64,000 bases of DNA from contig JBBBDQ010001124.1 of assembly GCA_037127315.1 (NCBI GenBank), positions 1,234,501-1,298,500 of the forward strand. The letters are read 5' to 3'. This stretch comes from Ascarosepion bandense (Eukaryota > Mollusca > Cephalopoda > Sepiida > Sepiidae). Positions 22,199 to 31,744 of the stretch are shown here, in pieces. Made by a program: the position numbers and the translations under genes. The notes under the pieces were generated by a model. That model made no database searches. It was not told the origin of the DNA and worked only from the letters and a program-made list of their open reading frames with translations. Every line of letters begins with the position of its first letter. Position 1 is the stretch's first letter.

Positions 22199-22200
<2 letters not shown>
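21826..22200 (-). mobile_element. tRNA-like unit flanked by two hammerhead-like motifs
   Basis: Reading the minus strand from 22200, a hammerhead-like motif (ACTGATGAGCTGTAATACTG, then CAAAACAGATCTGTC, to 22159) comes first. A ~300-nt unit follows, with the tRNA-like block and GGTTTCAATCCTGGG. A second hammerhead-like motif (TTGATGAGCTGTGGTACAGC, then AAAACAGATCTGTT) ends at 21856, next to (TA)n. Distance between the two predicted cleavage sites is 303 nt. Both motifs carry AAAA in place of GAAA, so self-cleavage is probably lost in this copy. Confidence 0.75.
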
Positions 22201-22264
<64 letters not shown>

Positions 22265-22266
22265 GA
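22201..22266. repeat. (TG)n(TA)n(CA)n microsatellite
   Basis: A compound run, self-complementary overall (TGTGTG, then TATATA, then CACACA), so it can extrude as a hairpin. Confidence 0.97.
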
Positions 22267-22384
22267 CACAGGTAAAGAAAAACAACAATTTTTAGAATTC
22301 CAAGTTCTCTAGCATTTGTTTTAAATAGTGCTCAATGCAACATAGAGCATAATATAATTATAATTAAATTTGTTTTTTATTTAA

Positions 22385-22600
22385 AATTAATTTAATTTAC
22401 ATTGCAACATGGAAATTTCTCTTATTAGATTTACCTTTTCATCAGGCAATATTGACTTATTGTTGTGAAAATAATTTACATTTAAACAATACTCTTGTAT
22501 AGATGGGGGAAGACAGAATAATTCATGTGTGTTTAATTTAACTAATCAGAATGAATTTCAGCTTTTAAATTGGAAAATATAGGTTATATGTTTGAGGAAT
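22385..22600 (-). repeat. Dispersed repeat related to 48690-48900
   Basis: Shared phrases in the same order are 'GAAATTTCT', 'TTCATCAGGCAAT', 'TTTACATTTAAA' and 'CATGTGTGTTT', then 'AACTAATCAGA'. On the minus strand the order GCCTGATGAA then GAGAAATTTCC echoes a decayed hammerhead core. A shorter relative is at 57705-57800. Probably Penelope-associated, by inference. Confidence 0.6.
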
Positions 22601-22930
22601 AGAGGGTTTCTTCTTTCAATCTAAATGGAAAAGTGTCAGCTCATTGAGTCTGGACTGGTTTTTTTTCGGTGTGATGTATCCATTTTTGTTACAAGATTAT
22701 TGTCTTAGCTTTCTCTGTATCCTCGCATTTTTTATTTTTGATCCGACTTAAAGGGACATTTGAGTATGATTATACTATTTTTATTTCAGTTAAGAATGCA
22801 TTTTTTTCTCAATTTTTCAGAAACTCTTAATTATCTTTTAATTAAGCCTCTAGGGCCATTCGTATCATAAAGTGGGGGATCAGTTCTATATTGTTATGAA
22901 GTAATAAACAGATCCCCCACTAATTACTAC

Positions 22931-23160
22931 TTAACACTCTAGGGCCATTCGTATCATATTTGATACAGTATTTCCCTATAAGGAAACATTTGGTATTTCC
23001 CTATAAGGAAACATTTGGTATTCATTGACTGAGTAGTCAGTACTGCTTTCATTTGAAATTTATAAAATATTTCTCTTAAAAAATTTTTCAGGAAAATATT
23101 TCTTTCAAGGCTCGTTTTCATACTGTATCAAATATGATACGAATGGCCCTAGAGGGTTAA
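22931..23160. mobile_element. piggyBac-like MITE, array copy 1
   Basis: TTAA flanks a 222-bp element (22935-23156). The terminal inverted repeats are about 37 bp and differ at one base: CACTCTAGGGCC… left, CCCTCTAGGGCC… right when reversed. A 25-bp sub-repeat around TTTCCCTATAAGGAAACATT occurs twice inside. Confidence 0.92.
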
Positions 23161-23238
23161 GGCTTATACTGGGCATAAAGTGGGTGATCGGTTTTCTATT
23201 GTCATGAAGTAATAAACTGATCCCCCACTAATTACTAC

Positions 23239-23468
23239 TTAACACGCTAGGGCCATTCGTATCATATTTGATACAGTATTTCCCTATAAGGAAACATTTG
23301 GTATTTCCCTATAAGGAAACATTTGGTATTCATTGACTGAGCAGTCAGTACTGCTTTCATTTGAAATTTATAAAATATTTCTCTTAAAAAATTTTTCAGG
23401 AAAATATTTCTTTCAAGGCTCGTTTTCATACTGTATCAAATATGATACGAATGGCCCTAGAGGGTTAA
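23239..23468. mobile_element. piggyBac-like MITE, array copy 2
   Basis: Same 222-bp structure (23243-23464) with TTAA on both sides. Terminal base change gives CACGCTAGGGCC at the left end. Confidence 0.92.
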
Positions 23469-23546
23469 GGCTTATACTGGGCATAAAGTGGGTGATCGGT
23501 TTTCTATTGTCATGAAGTAATAAACTGATCCCCCACTAATTACTAC

Positions 23547-23751
23547 TTAACACTCTAGGGCCATTCATATCATATTTGATACAGTATTTCTTTATAAGGA
23601 AACATTTGGTATTCATTGACTGAGCAGTCAGTACTGCTTTCATTTGAAATTTATAAAATATTTCTCTTAAAAAATTTTTCAGGAAAATATTTCTTTCAAG
23701 GCTTGTTTTCATACTGTATCAAATATGATACGAATGGCCCTAGAGGGTTAA
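23547..23751. mobile_element. piggyBac-like MITE, array copy 3
   Basis: 197-bp version (23551-23747) with TTAA on both sides and only one copy of the internal 25-bp sub-repeat. Confidence 0.92.
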
Positions 23752-24007
23752 TATTATATAATAATACAAAACAAATTATCATATATATGTAAGTTAATTG
23801 ATATTGTTTTATGAAGAATTTTTAACTTTTTAAATGTTTTTTAAGATTTTTTTTTTCTAAGATGAACATTTTGTAATGTTTATTTAATAGATTTTATTCT
23901 TAAGAAATTTAATAATGTATAGCTTTTCATATAGATACAAGGGGTATGGATTGTTTCAAGACTTACATATTCCCACCTTTTTTTCTTAAATAAAAAGCTA
24001 TAAAAAA

Positions 24008-24130
24008 AGCATTTTATTACTACACAAAGATTTTCATGTTTCAAAACAATACCATTTATTTTAAAATATCATATAAATAAGGACAATACTGTTCTGAAAC
24101 ATGAAAACTTTTGTGTAGTGATAAAATGCT
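24008..24130. repeat. 36-bp inverted repeat (hairpin)
   Basis: Arms 24008-24043 and 24095-24130 are complementary at about 33 of 36 positions (core TACACAAAGATTTTCATG). The loop is about 51 bp and AT-rich. No target duplication is obvious. It could be a palindromic MITE core. Confidence 0.85.
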
Positions 24131-24246
24131 TCTATAAACCATTGTAATAACAAAGTTACAATATTAAGCTCTACTTTGTATTGAGCACTCTTTATAAAAG
24201 TAAATGCATGAACAGTAGGTTTTAATCTAACTGTTCTGTCATTTCT

Positions 24247-24249
<3 letters not shown>

Positions 24250-24293
<44 letters not shown>

Positions 24294-24298
24294 ATATA
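24250..24298. repeat. (TA)n microsatellite
   Basis: A TA run with TATG interruptions. Confidence 0.95.
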
Positions 24299-24479
24299 TG
24301 GTTATTACTGATGAAATATATTTTTGCAAGCAGGGGTTTTATCATAAAGTGCTCGATATTGAGATGTAGACAGTATTGATAGGTACATAAAGATGTCCTC
24401 ACAAAACTGCGAAGTCAGAATGAATCTTCTCTACTAAAGAGATAAATTCTTTGTAGATATATATATGTGTGTGTGTGTA

Positions 24480-24786
24480 TCAGTCAGGTAAATGCCATAC
24501 GTGATACACGATTGGGCGATCATGTCTCTTTTGAGACATGACTGACTGGGCAGAAAATTATCCCGCATTTGGTTGCCATTGCATTTTGCGGTAGTCTGGT
24601 TGCCAGCCAAGGCTATATAACCCAATCTGTCCTGTTATTTAACCCATAACTGGAGGGAAGAAATGGTTTAATACCTGTCCCAAGGGTATTTGTGCGTAAG
24701 TGAATGCAAGGAATTCAACTGGAATTCAAACTCGACACCACGATTTGTCGTTCTGAGTCTATATCCACTGCACCACAACGCACATC
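24480..24786 (-). mobile_element. tRNA-derived SINE, family 1, near full length
   Basis: On the minus strand it starts GATGTGCGTTGTGGTGCAGT with box A, box B-like 'GAGTTTGAATTCC', a central region with 'GCCTTGGCTGGCAACCAG', and the 3' hairpin CATGTCTC/GAGACATG. It ends near 24480 next to (TG)n. Confidence 0.9.
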
Positions 24787-24939
24787 TAATAAGCTCTGTT
24801 ATATTACATTAAGCACCATTATTAGCACCAGAAAAATATTTATATATGCATGTGTACCTGTGTATATACCCATATGTACATTTATTGATACATATATATA
24901 TATATAGTGTATTTGGGCATCAATCTCTATTTTATGCAG

Positions 24940-25420
24940 GTTTTATTAAAAATGATAAACAAGGTATTATCAAGTCTTTTATGTAACTTTTCATGAGTTA
25001 TGATTTTTTTCTTTTCAAAACTAAAATTAAATAAGAATTGTCCAAATGATTTGTATTTTCAAGCACTTTCAGCTATACTCTTAGCCATTATCAAGGATGA
25101 ATTTTATTTCATTTGTAAATAAATATGCGTAAAGTTTGTGCATGTTAAGTTCTGAACATGGTAAGCACATTGTTGCCATGTTCATAATTGTTATTATTAA
25201 GTGTAAGATTTCTCTTTTTTATTTGTCATGCCTCCATTATTTTTAATCTTTTTTTGCATGGGGATGAGGCTATTATGTGCGTATCGTCAACAAGTATGTC
25301 ACGGATAGGTCCTGAAAGATCTCAATGTGTATTTAAATTAGATCAGATGGAAGTGTTGAAAAAAATGTGCAATGCCAATTTTCTCGTCAATTTTTTGTTG
25401 TTGTGACCAATTTGAAAGGG
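24940..25420. repeat. Dispersed repeat related to 58170-58740
   Basis: Shared phrases in order are 'CACTTTCAGCTATAC', 'TTAGCCATTATCAA', 'GGATGAATTTTATTTCAT', 'CATTGTTGCCATGTTCAT' and 'TTTTTTGCATG'. On the minus strand TTGATAATGGCT…AGCTGAAAGT resembles a decayed hammerhead-like core often seen with Penelope-like elements; that link is inference. Confidence 0.6.
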
Positions 25421-25424
25421 CATT

Positions 25425-25775
25425 TAATTGGAGTAGATAGTCTAAACTATCGCCCGGTTCACACTCCACCCACGTCTATTGAACAGGTGTAGAGGCTCAT
25501 CCCTTGTTCCCTGTTTAGGATGTGGTTTCCGGCTTTCTCTTTTCCAATCTTTTCACTCTTTTTTTTTTTTTTTCATTTGGCGTAGATAGACTAAACTATC
25601 GCCCGCTTCACACTCCACCCACGTCTATTGAACAGGTGAAGAGGCTCATCCCTTGTTCCCTGTTTAGGATGTGTTTCCGGCTTTCTCTTTTTCAATCTTT
25701 TCACTCTTACGTAGCCCCCTGCACTTCAGTGGCATTACCACCTTGCTCAGGGTGATGTGATTAAAAAAATAAAAA
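25425..25775 (+). mobile_element. LINE-B 3' tail with two 161-bp-type tandem units
   Basis: Two copies of a unit (TAGTCTAAACTATCGCCCGG … CTTTTCCAATCTTTTCACTC) start near 25437 and 25587. They are followed by CTTACGTAGCCCCCTGC, the box CCTTGCTCAGGGTGATGTGA and poly-A. The same unit forms the array at 36505-38136 on the opposite strand, so the tandem units belong to this LINE's 3' untranslated region. Confidence 0.88.
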
Positions 25776-25997
25776 TAAAAAAAAATAAAAATTTATAAAC
25801 AACACTGTTATTGTTATTGTTGACAATGAGGTTGGCAGTTTTTAATTTAATTTCATTGTTGAGTTAGTGTTGCATAATTTTGGATGATATTGCAAAATGA
25901 AGATTCATCTTGTCTGTAATTACTGTGCGTTTGTTTTTTTGTAAAAAATATTAATGCAATTTTTTTTGTCCACATGTTTGCATTTGCTGTTGGGTAT

Positions 25998-26270
25998 GGT
26001 ACTGATGTATCCCGAAAAGGAATACAGTATAAAAAGATCAGTTGAAGAATGGAACTCGACACCAGGAATAAGAAATACAGATTTATTGTACTAAGGTACA
26101 ATTAACAATAATAGACATATAGGCAAGCCACGGGTTGGAGCAGAATCGACTATCGAACAGTGAATGCCTTCGCTAAGACCTTTTCCATCGTCGTACCACT
26201 CGTTACCATCTTTTATAAAGTAGAGCATTCTATTCTCGGGGATGGCAGGATGTTCCACTATAACAGTTAC
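25998..26270 (-). mobile_element. Solo LTR in a Penelope relic
   Basis: On the minus strand it runs TGTTATAGTGGAACATCC (26265) to GGGATACATCA (26003), 263 bp. It has a TATA-like TTTATAAAAG and a polyadenylation signal ACAATAAATC in LTR order. The flanks are GGTAC and GTTAC, 4 of 5 identical. Penelope coding resumes on the far side. Confidence 0.8.
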
Positions 26271-26274
26271 AAAT

Positions 26275-26720
26275 GAAAAGTTCGATATGGCAGTCAAATA
26301 ATTTGGAAAGTCATTGTTGATAAGTGTATGTTTCAAATTGTGGAGTTCTTTGAAGAAAAGTGGTTGAGAAAATGAATTCTTGTGAGGAAATTTTTAATAA
26401 CACCAATTTTCTATCTAAGAGGACATTTGGTAATAAAATTAAAGTGGCAAGAATTTCTGTTTGTGGGTCTTTTATATACTGAACTAGGGAAAGTATTATT
26501 ACTAGAATCTACAGGAACATCCAAAAATTGGAGTTTATTTTTTTGGGGCTAAGCTGATATGTGAAGTTGAGAACAGAATTTTTTTCAAAAGTAGTTTTAA
26601 GATTATCAATTTTGTTTTTGCTGTCAGCTAACAAGAAAATATCATCAACATATCAAACATATATTTTCGGTTTGGTAACTTTTTTAAAAACCATAATTAA
26701 TATAAGTAAAAGGTTTGTTA
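26275..26720 (-). pseudogene. Penelope-like reverse transcriptase relic
   Basis: On the minus strand a YVDDIFLL motif (catalytic DD, about 26632-26652) is followed by SKNKIDNLKTTF, SVLNFTYQLS and later blocks. LINNDFPNY lies at the 3' side near 26310-26330. These match Penelope-like elements. Several stops and a solo LTR break it. Confidence 0.78.
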
Positions 26721-26867
26721 CTTAGTTGATTGAGGTTACCTTCAGTATCTCAGGACTAATATAGTGTGCAGTCCCCCAAATCAAAAACATTGTGCATGGA
26801 CAAAATTAAAAATATAAAATGCTGACAATTTACCCATTGCATTATATATATATATATATATATTTTG

Positions 26868-27060
26868 ATTGTTTATTTACTTAGTTTCTGGTCATAATAA
26901 GACTAGACCAGTGCCCATTTGTATTAAAAAGTGTTCAATACAATTATATTGTAGAACTGTTGAATATTTTCCATTTGTAAATGAGTTATTACGCGACCTA
27001 GGTTTCTACCATGAGTGGTGTCTTCACGTGATTTGCAATAACTGACTCTACCGTTTTTTT
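26868..27060. repeat. Repeat shared with 33390-33560, beside Penelope relics
   Basis: Shared phrases are 'ACTAGACCAGT'/'TTAGACCAGT', 'TTAAAAAGTGTTCAATACA' and 'GTAGA-CT--TGAATATTTT', then 'TTGG/TAGGTTTC'. Both copies lie just upstream (plus coordinates) of a minus-strand GIY-YIG relic, so this is probably the 3' untranslated part of the same Penelope family. Confidence 0.65.
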
Positions 27061-27264
27061 AAGAACGTTCACGTAACAGTGTTTTTTTTTAACGCTCATG
27101 TGACAGGGAATTTTGAACACGCAATTTTTAAAATTAATAAAAATTATAACGTTTTTATCCATGGTTGTATGAATCTAATAGGTATTTTTTAGTATGGTTA
27201 CACTTATTCATAATTTCCGTTCTTTCATTCAATAGTTCATTTTTGTTTGGGAATAGCATAATCG

Positions 27265-27492
27265 CTAACTTTTCTTCTTAGCACAGTCTGCATAGTTTGC
27301 CACTGTTGGAAGGCTTGGCTGTTTTCACTATACTCCATGTTATGTCTGGGTCTCTTCCATATTTTAATTTCAATTTCCACACGTGGCTAGCAAACTTTGT
27401 ATATTTTTTAAAGTTTTTTATTTTGAATGTAGACATGTGATTGAACCACCTGGTCTTAAAGGTGTCTTCGGTTGATCCCAAATATCTCATTT
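27265..27492 (-). pseudogene. Penelope-like GIY-YIG endonuclease end
   Basis: The frame reads MRYLGSTEDTFKTRWFNH, then TKFASHVWKLK, DITWSIVKTAKP and LCRLC. The YLGSTEDTFKTR segment corresponds to the YIG half of GIY-YIG and its arginine. The final cysteine pair is typical of Penelope nucleases. No upstream GIY half is in frame. Confidence 0.82.
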
Positions 27493-27804
27493 TTATTTAT
27501 TAGTGTACATTATGTCTATTGGTCTATGCATATAAGAAACTTTAGTAAAGAAAATGCATTCCCAGACAAAATTTGAACATACGTTGACTTTTTTTTTGTA
27601 GGGGAAACAACCATTTGATCCAGTGTGCTTTACCACTTTGTCACAGCAAGCAAGGTTCTATTTTGCCCTTTTTTTAAAGAATTTAAATCTCCTTTGCTCA
27701 GTTTGTTTTTCTCTCACAACACAAATTGATGGAGATTGATTTTTGTTAAAATAATTTATCTGGGTGTGAATAATTAGGAATGGCAAAGTTCCCATATTAC
27801 CACA

Positions 27805-27942
27805 CCCTCAGTCATACACCAACATGACCCTCAGTCATACACCAACATGACCCTCAGTCATACACCAACATGACCCTCAGTCATACACCAACATGACCCT
27901 CAGTCATACACCAACATGACCCTCAGTCATACACCAACACCC
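27805..27942. repeat. 23-bp minisatellite, six units
   Basis: The unit CCCTCAGTCATACACCAACA plus TGA repeats six times with almost no change, so it is recent or homogenised. Confidence 0.95.
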
Positions 27943-28867
27943 AGTTACTGTTAGTGAGACAAAGTCTCAACTTATATAAAAAAACATTTTTTGATCAAAA
28001 TCATATCAGATTTCTGTAAACCCTAGCTAACACTCGTAATTCAATAATTTATTTTTCACCAATTTCTGCCAGGATGTTATTGTTTTATTAAGATTTGCAC
28101 AAGAAGTATTAGATGAAGCATTATCATTTATTATTAATTATTTATAAGACTTTGGCAAAGAATAGTAAATTGATCCAATGTAAGAAATAGTACCACTCTA
28201 CACAGGATTCCTTTGTTTGTCAGCACCAGTTACCATTTGAAAATGTAAATGAAAAAAGTAATTTTTGATTGGACAAGGCATTTTTTGGAAAGAAAGTGAA
28301 GCTGTGTTTAAAAAATGGAAAATAAACTTCTTTGATCTCAATTTATAAATTTAATCAAGATTATATTTTCACTTAATTATTTTTACATAATCCTATCTAT
28401 TTGACAAATTATCAATCTCTTGGGAATTAAATTATTGAGATTATGGTGCAAAAAGACATACAAAATAAAATTTTAACATCTGCTCAGTTAATAAACTGTT
28501 TTCACTCTAAAAATGTTTCAATGATACAAGAAGATGATAGATGGAGCATGAACAGGAGAGTAAGGAGGATGATGAAAAACCTCCATATTGAGTGTCATAA
28601 TCTTTTTCAATAATAAGCAATGTCATTTACATTGGATATTATAGAAGACCAACTTTTTATCAAGGGTAATGATTCTGCCAAGGAAAGGGTTGGCAGTGAG
28701 TTTACTCTTCAATGACAAACAGGGGGATTTATTGTTTTAAAGTGAGAAACAGAAAAATGATAAACACATTGATCAAGTTTAGACTTTTCCAAGTTTATGA
28801 AGGGGTTTGTGATCTAAGCGTGAATTGTATAGAATTGTTTTGCTAATTATTGTAGAGTTTGCTTCTT
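27943..28867. other. Gene-free AT-rich DNA
   Basis: No feature recognised. Confidence 0.4.
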
Positions 28868-28869
28868 TT

Positions 28870-29355
28870 GTTTTTTCATCATTTCACCCCAAGCAAGGCA
28901 AGACTAGTGTGCAGGGAGTTTAGTGACTGGGTATAGGAGGTGTTGAAGTTAAATGATAAAAGATGAACAGGATTCAAGAAGATAGAAGATTGCTATCTTC
29001 TATCTTCTTGAATCCTGAATCTGATGTTGCATTTAAATCTTTGGAGATTGTTGCTATCAGGGAAGCAAGTAAATTGAAGGGAGTTCCACAGGTGGGAAGA
29101 GCAAGAAAAGAAACTGTTGGAATAGAAGAGGCAGTGGTAGAAGAGTGGGATCAAGATGCCAGTCAAGTAGCACACTTAAATTCACATGATTTAGGTACTA
29201 GGAAAAAAGTTCTACATGGCCGTTGCCATGAAAATATTTGTAGAAAAGACAGATGGAAGCGATGTTACATCAATGAGAACATGACTGAAGTTGAGATTTC
29301 AAGTTGGGATCGATTACATTACATATCATTCTTTGGATTTTTTTTCAAAAACTTC
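28870..29355 (-). mobile_element. LINE-B relic with internal hairpin
   Basis: On the minus strand fragments of IQRR-like, FYKYFHG-like, SNSFFSCSSHLWNSLQFTCF and NNLQRFKCNI are followed by the 3' box and T-run at 28870-28885. The 3' untranslated part carries a perfect palindrome at 28968-29017. A plus-strand frame over the region is an antisense shadow. Confidence 0.8.
28968..29017. repeat. Perfect 23-bp hairpin, 4-nt loop
   Basis: Arm 28968-28990 (CAGGATTCAAGAAGATAGAA plus GAT) is exactly complementary to 28995-29017. The loop is TGCT. No related copy occurs elsewhere in the window. Confidence 0.97.
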
Positions 29356-29366
29356 AAAATGAATAA

Positions 29367-29484
29367 GGCTTACAGCCTATCACATTGAATGCACTGGTTC
29401 ACGCTCAATCACCAAAGTTAAGCAACGTTGAGCCTGGTCAGTACTTAGATGGGGGACTGCTTGGGAATACCAGGTGCTGTAAGC
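29367..29484 (+). repeat. 5S-rRNA-like sequence, full length, diverged
   Basis: The plus strand follows 5S rRNA from start to end: a GCTTACAGCC head, TTGAATGCACTGGTTCACGC, CACCAAAGTTAAGCAACG, GGTCAGTACTTAGATGGG and AATACCAGGTGCTGTAAGC. Substitutions in the internal promoter and paired arms suggest a pseudogene or SINE head. A tRNA-derived SINE begins 11 bp downstream. Confidence 0.88.
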
Positions 29485-29495
29485 ATTTAGTGAAG

Positions 29496-29740
29496 GATGT
29501 GCATTGTGGTGCAGTGGATATCGGCTCGGAAAGAGAAATTGGTGAGCCAAGTTGAAATTCCAGTTGAATACCCTGCATTCACTTAAGCACTGGTACCCTT
29601 GGGAAAGGTATTAATCTGTCCCTTTCCTCCAGTTATGGGTTAAATAACAAGAGTAGGACTTGGGGACCCTGCTCTTAAAAACAAATCTCAATGAATCTTG
29701 ATGCTTAAAAAAAGAAAAATGCTGTAAAAATAAAATAACC
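29496..29740 (+). mobile_element. tRNA-derived SINE, family 1, 3'-divergent
   Basis: It starts GGATGTGCATTGTGGTGCAG and follows the family through the 'TTAATCTG…CCTCCAGTTATGGGTTAAAT' segment to about 29655. It then departs from the consensus: ACCCTGCTCTTAAAAAC resembles the tail of the 5S SINE at 10856-11120. The 5S-like head, tRNA SINE body and 5S-SINE-like tail may be one composite. Confidence 0.7.
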
Positions 29741-29744
29741 TTAC

Positions 29745-30060
29745 CCCAAAATCATTGGTTATGACCTTAAATGATCCCATAAGGATTGATGGGTCATTAA
29801 GCCTCGAAACAAACAAACAAAATCAAAAGGAATAGTCGAAGCACTCAACCAGATATGGCAACAGTATTCAATGCACAAACAAATAGTAGATTTATAAATG
29901 TGCAAGATGGATTTTGATGTGAAAAACTTTATGGCATGACTTTGATCCAAATATCCTTGCAGTTGATAGAGCAATTGATTCAATGCAGTCACTTCACTTC
30001 AAGTTGGTTGAAAACTTGAGGCCAAGAAGGTGAAGTGTGTTACTCTCAAGGAGAATTTTC
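29745..30060 (-). mobile_element. LINE-B relic, thumb region
   Basis: The minus strand encodes IYKSTICLCIEYCCHIWL and an AIKFFTSKSILH-like block. It is truncated at both ends. Confidence 0.75.
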
Positions 30061-30069
30061 TTTTATTTT

Positions 30070-30578
30070 TTAATGATTTTTTTTTTAATCATTTCACCCC
30101 AAGCAAGTTGGTACCACCACTGATGCGCAGGGGGCTACACAAGAGAGTAAGAGTTTATACAGGAGTGAGAGCGAAGAGAAAGACAAACCAGTTGCAGGGA
30201 TTGTCAGAGAAAGAGCAAGAGAAGGATAGGAATACAAGTGTGATGACAATTGCGAGTGTAGAGTTAGAAAGGAAAAGAACAAGATACACGTGGCGATATA
30301 GAAAGGAAAAGGGAAGCACTAGAGTCAAGTGGATAAGTGATGGGACTTACTTCAGCCATGCTGATGGTGGGCAGGAAAGTTTCTCTATGGTGGTTAAAGG
30401 TGAGCAATTTTTTGTTTTGGAAGCATTAAAATTTACGAGCCATTTCCTGCCCCAGTTAACCACTAATTAGAGGTCCATTTTAAGAGTAGCAGTAAGGTTT
30501 ACTTTGTCAGCCTTGACAGATTTTTTATTGAGATACAAGTAAATGGTAGTGTCTTCTGCATAGATGCCTACTTGGGAA
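30070..30578 (-). mobile_element. LINE-B relic, internally deleted
   Basis: On the minus strand a GIYAEDT-type RT motif (about 30555-30575) and VVNWGRKW-like block lead, after a deletion, straight into the 3' tail with CTTGTGTAGCCCCCTGC, the 3' box and poly-A. The catalytic YADD reads YAED. Confidence 0.78.
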
Positions 30579-30579
30579 C

Positions 30580-31185
30580 TGATTACATGGTTGGGGCACC
30601 AGAAAAAGAGCTTGTCGGAGCAACTGTCAAAAATATTTGGATAGAACGAAAAAAGAAACGAAACCGGGAAGCCATATCATTGTGGTGAGAAAGTGACTGA
30701 AGTTGAGATATCAAGTCAGAACTGATTACATTGTTGATCCTTCTTTGGATTCTGTCAAGAACCTCAAGATGAATAGCAGGAGCAACTGACCAGATATGGC
30801 AACAGTATTCAGTATGCATGGATGAATGGAAGGTTTATAAATGTGCAAGATGGATTCTGACTAAACTTTATAGCCTGACACAGACCCAACCTTCCTAACA
30901 GTCTACTCTTAAGGAAACTTGCATCTGACATGCTGATGTCTGGCAGGAAAGTTTCTGTGGTGGTTAAAAAAAGAGCAGTTTTTTTAGAAGGCATTGCAAT
31001 TTACATGCCATTTCCTGCCCCAGTTAACAACAGATTGGAGACCTGTTTCAAGAGAGGCAGCCAGGTTTACTTTGTCAACCTTGGCAGATTTTCTATTGAG
31101 ATTGAAGTAAATGGTGATGTCTTCTGCATAGATGCCTACTTCTGTTCTCCAAAGGAAAAAGGTAAGATTCTCTAGGATTTGTTCA
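30580..31185 (-). mobile_element. Second LINE-B copy, same orientation
   Basis: It reads VGIYAEDITIYFNLN (RT motif at about 31120-31134), VVNWGRKWHVN, then ILHIYKSTIHS-like, MHTEYCCHIWSVAPAIHLEVL and DRIQRRINNVISSDL. It ends at the start of the neighbouring copy. Both copies share YAED. Confidence 0.8.
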
Positions 31186-31740
31186 ACCAAATTACCCTCT
31201 CTAGACCAGGAGTCCAGATATAGTTACTGGAAACTAGGAAAAAAAGATTTTCCAGGTTATAGATCATGTTGTCCAGCTAGATCACAACGAGAAAAGAAAA
31301 ACTGGATAAATGGTAGAAACCTATATGAACAAAACAGAACTGTAATATGAAAATGGCATTAACTAATTTTGGATAAAATTTTTAATAATTAGAGCACTTG
31401 GAAGTTCAAATGATCCTTTTGAAAAGATTTTCAAATTTGAAAATCTGATGAAGAATTGTTAAAAAGTATGAAAGAGCATCCTGGATTACTGAGAAGACAT
31501 ATGGATACTAGCTCTCCAGTAAAAATCACCAGACACTATTAGTGTAAAAATTCATACCATTATAAAAATAAAAAAACAAAAATTCTTGGTAAGAAGATAA
31601 ATTCTACTAAAAATGACATGAAAGTTTGTATAGCTAAAGTCTAGTGTTAATAGTGAAAAGTATAAAATGTTTTTTATTAAAACAGTTTAGTAATAAAATA
31701 GATGAAATCTGGAAATCTGATCTACCAGAAACAGAAATTC
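31186..31740. other. Gene-free spacer
   Basis: A plus-strand frame near 31132-31350 is partly the antisense of the LINE; nothing else is recognised. Confidence 0.4.
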
Positions 31741-31744
31741 TTTT

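Larger units (their letters stand above)
22842..23751. repeat. 308-bp tandem array of MITE plus spacer
   Basis: Three piggyBac-like MITEs begin at 22935, 23243 and 23551, exactly 308 bp apart each time. Spacers carry the GTGGGGGATCA / GATCCCCCAC hairpin. A leading partial unit (22842-22920) jumps from the MITE terminus directly into the spacer hairpin. Units 1 and 2 are almost identical and unit 3 is shorter by one 25-bp sub-repeat. Confidence 0.93.

Noticed and set aside
27805..27942. CRISPR-like array
   Set aside because: The 23-bp units are directly tandem with no variable spacers, in a clearly eukaryotic repeat landscape.
28963..29388. 141-codon plus-strand frame as a gene
   Set aside because: It is the antisense of a LINE-B relic and crosses the perfect hairpin.
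29367..29484. Functional 5S rRNA gene
   Set aside because: Many substitutions in paired arms and control boxes, no terminator T-run at the 3' end, and it adjoins a SINE.
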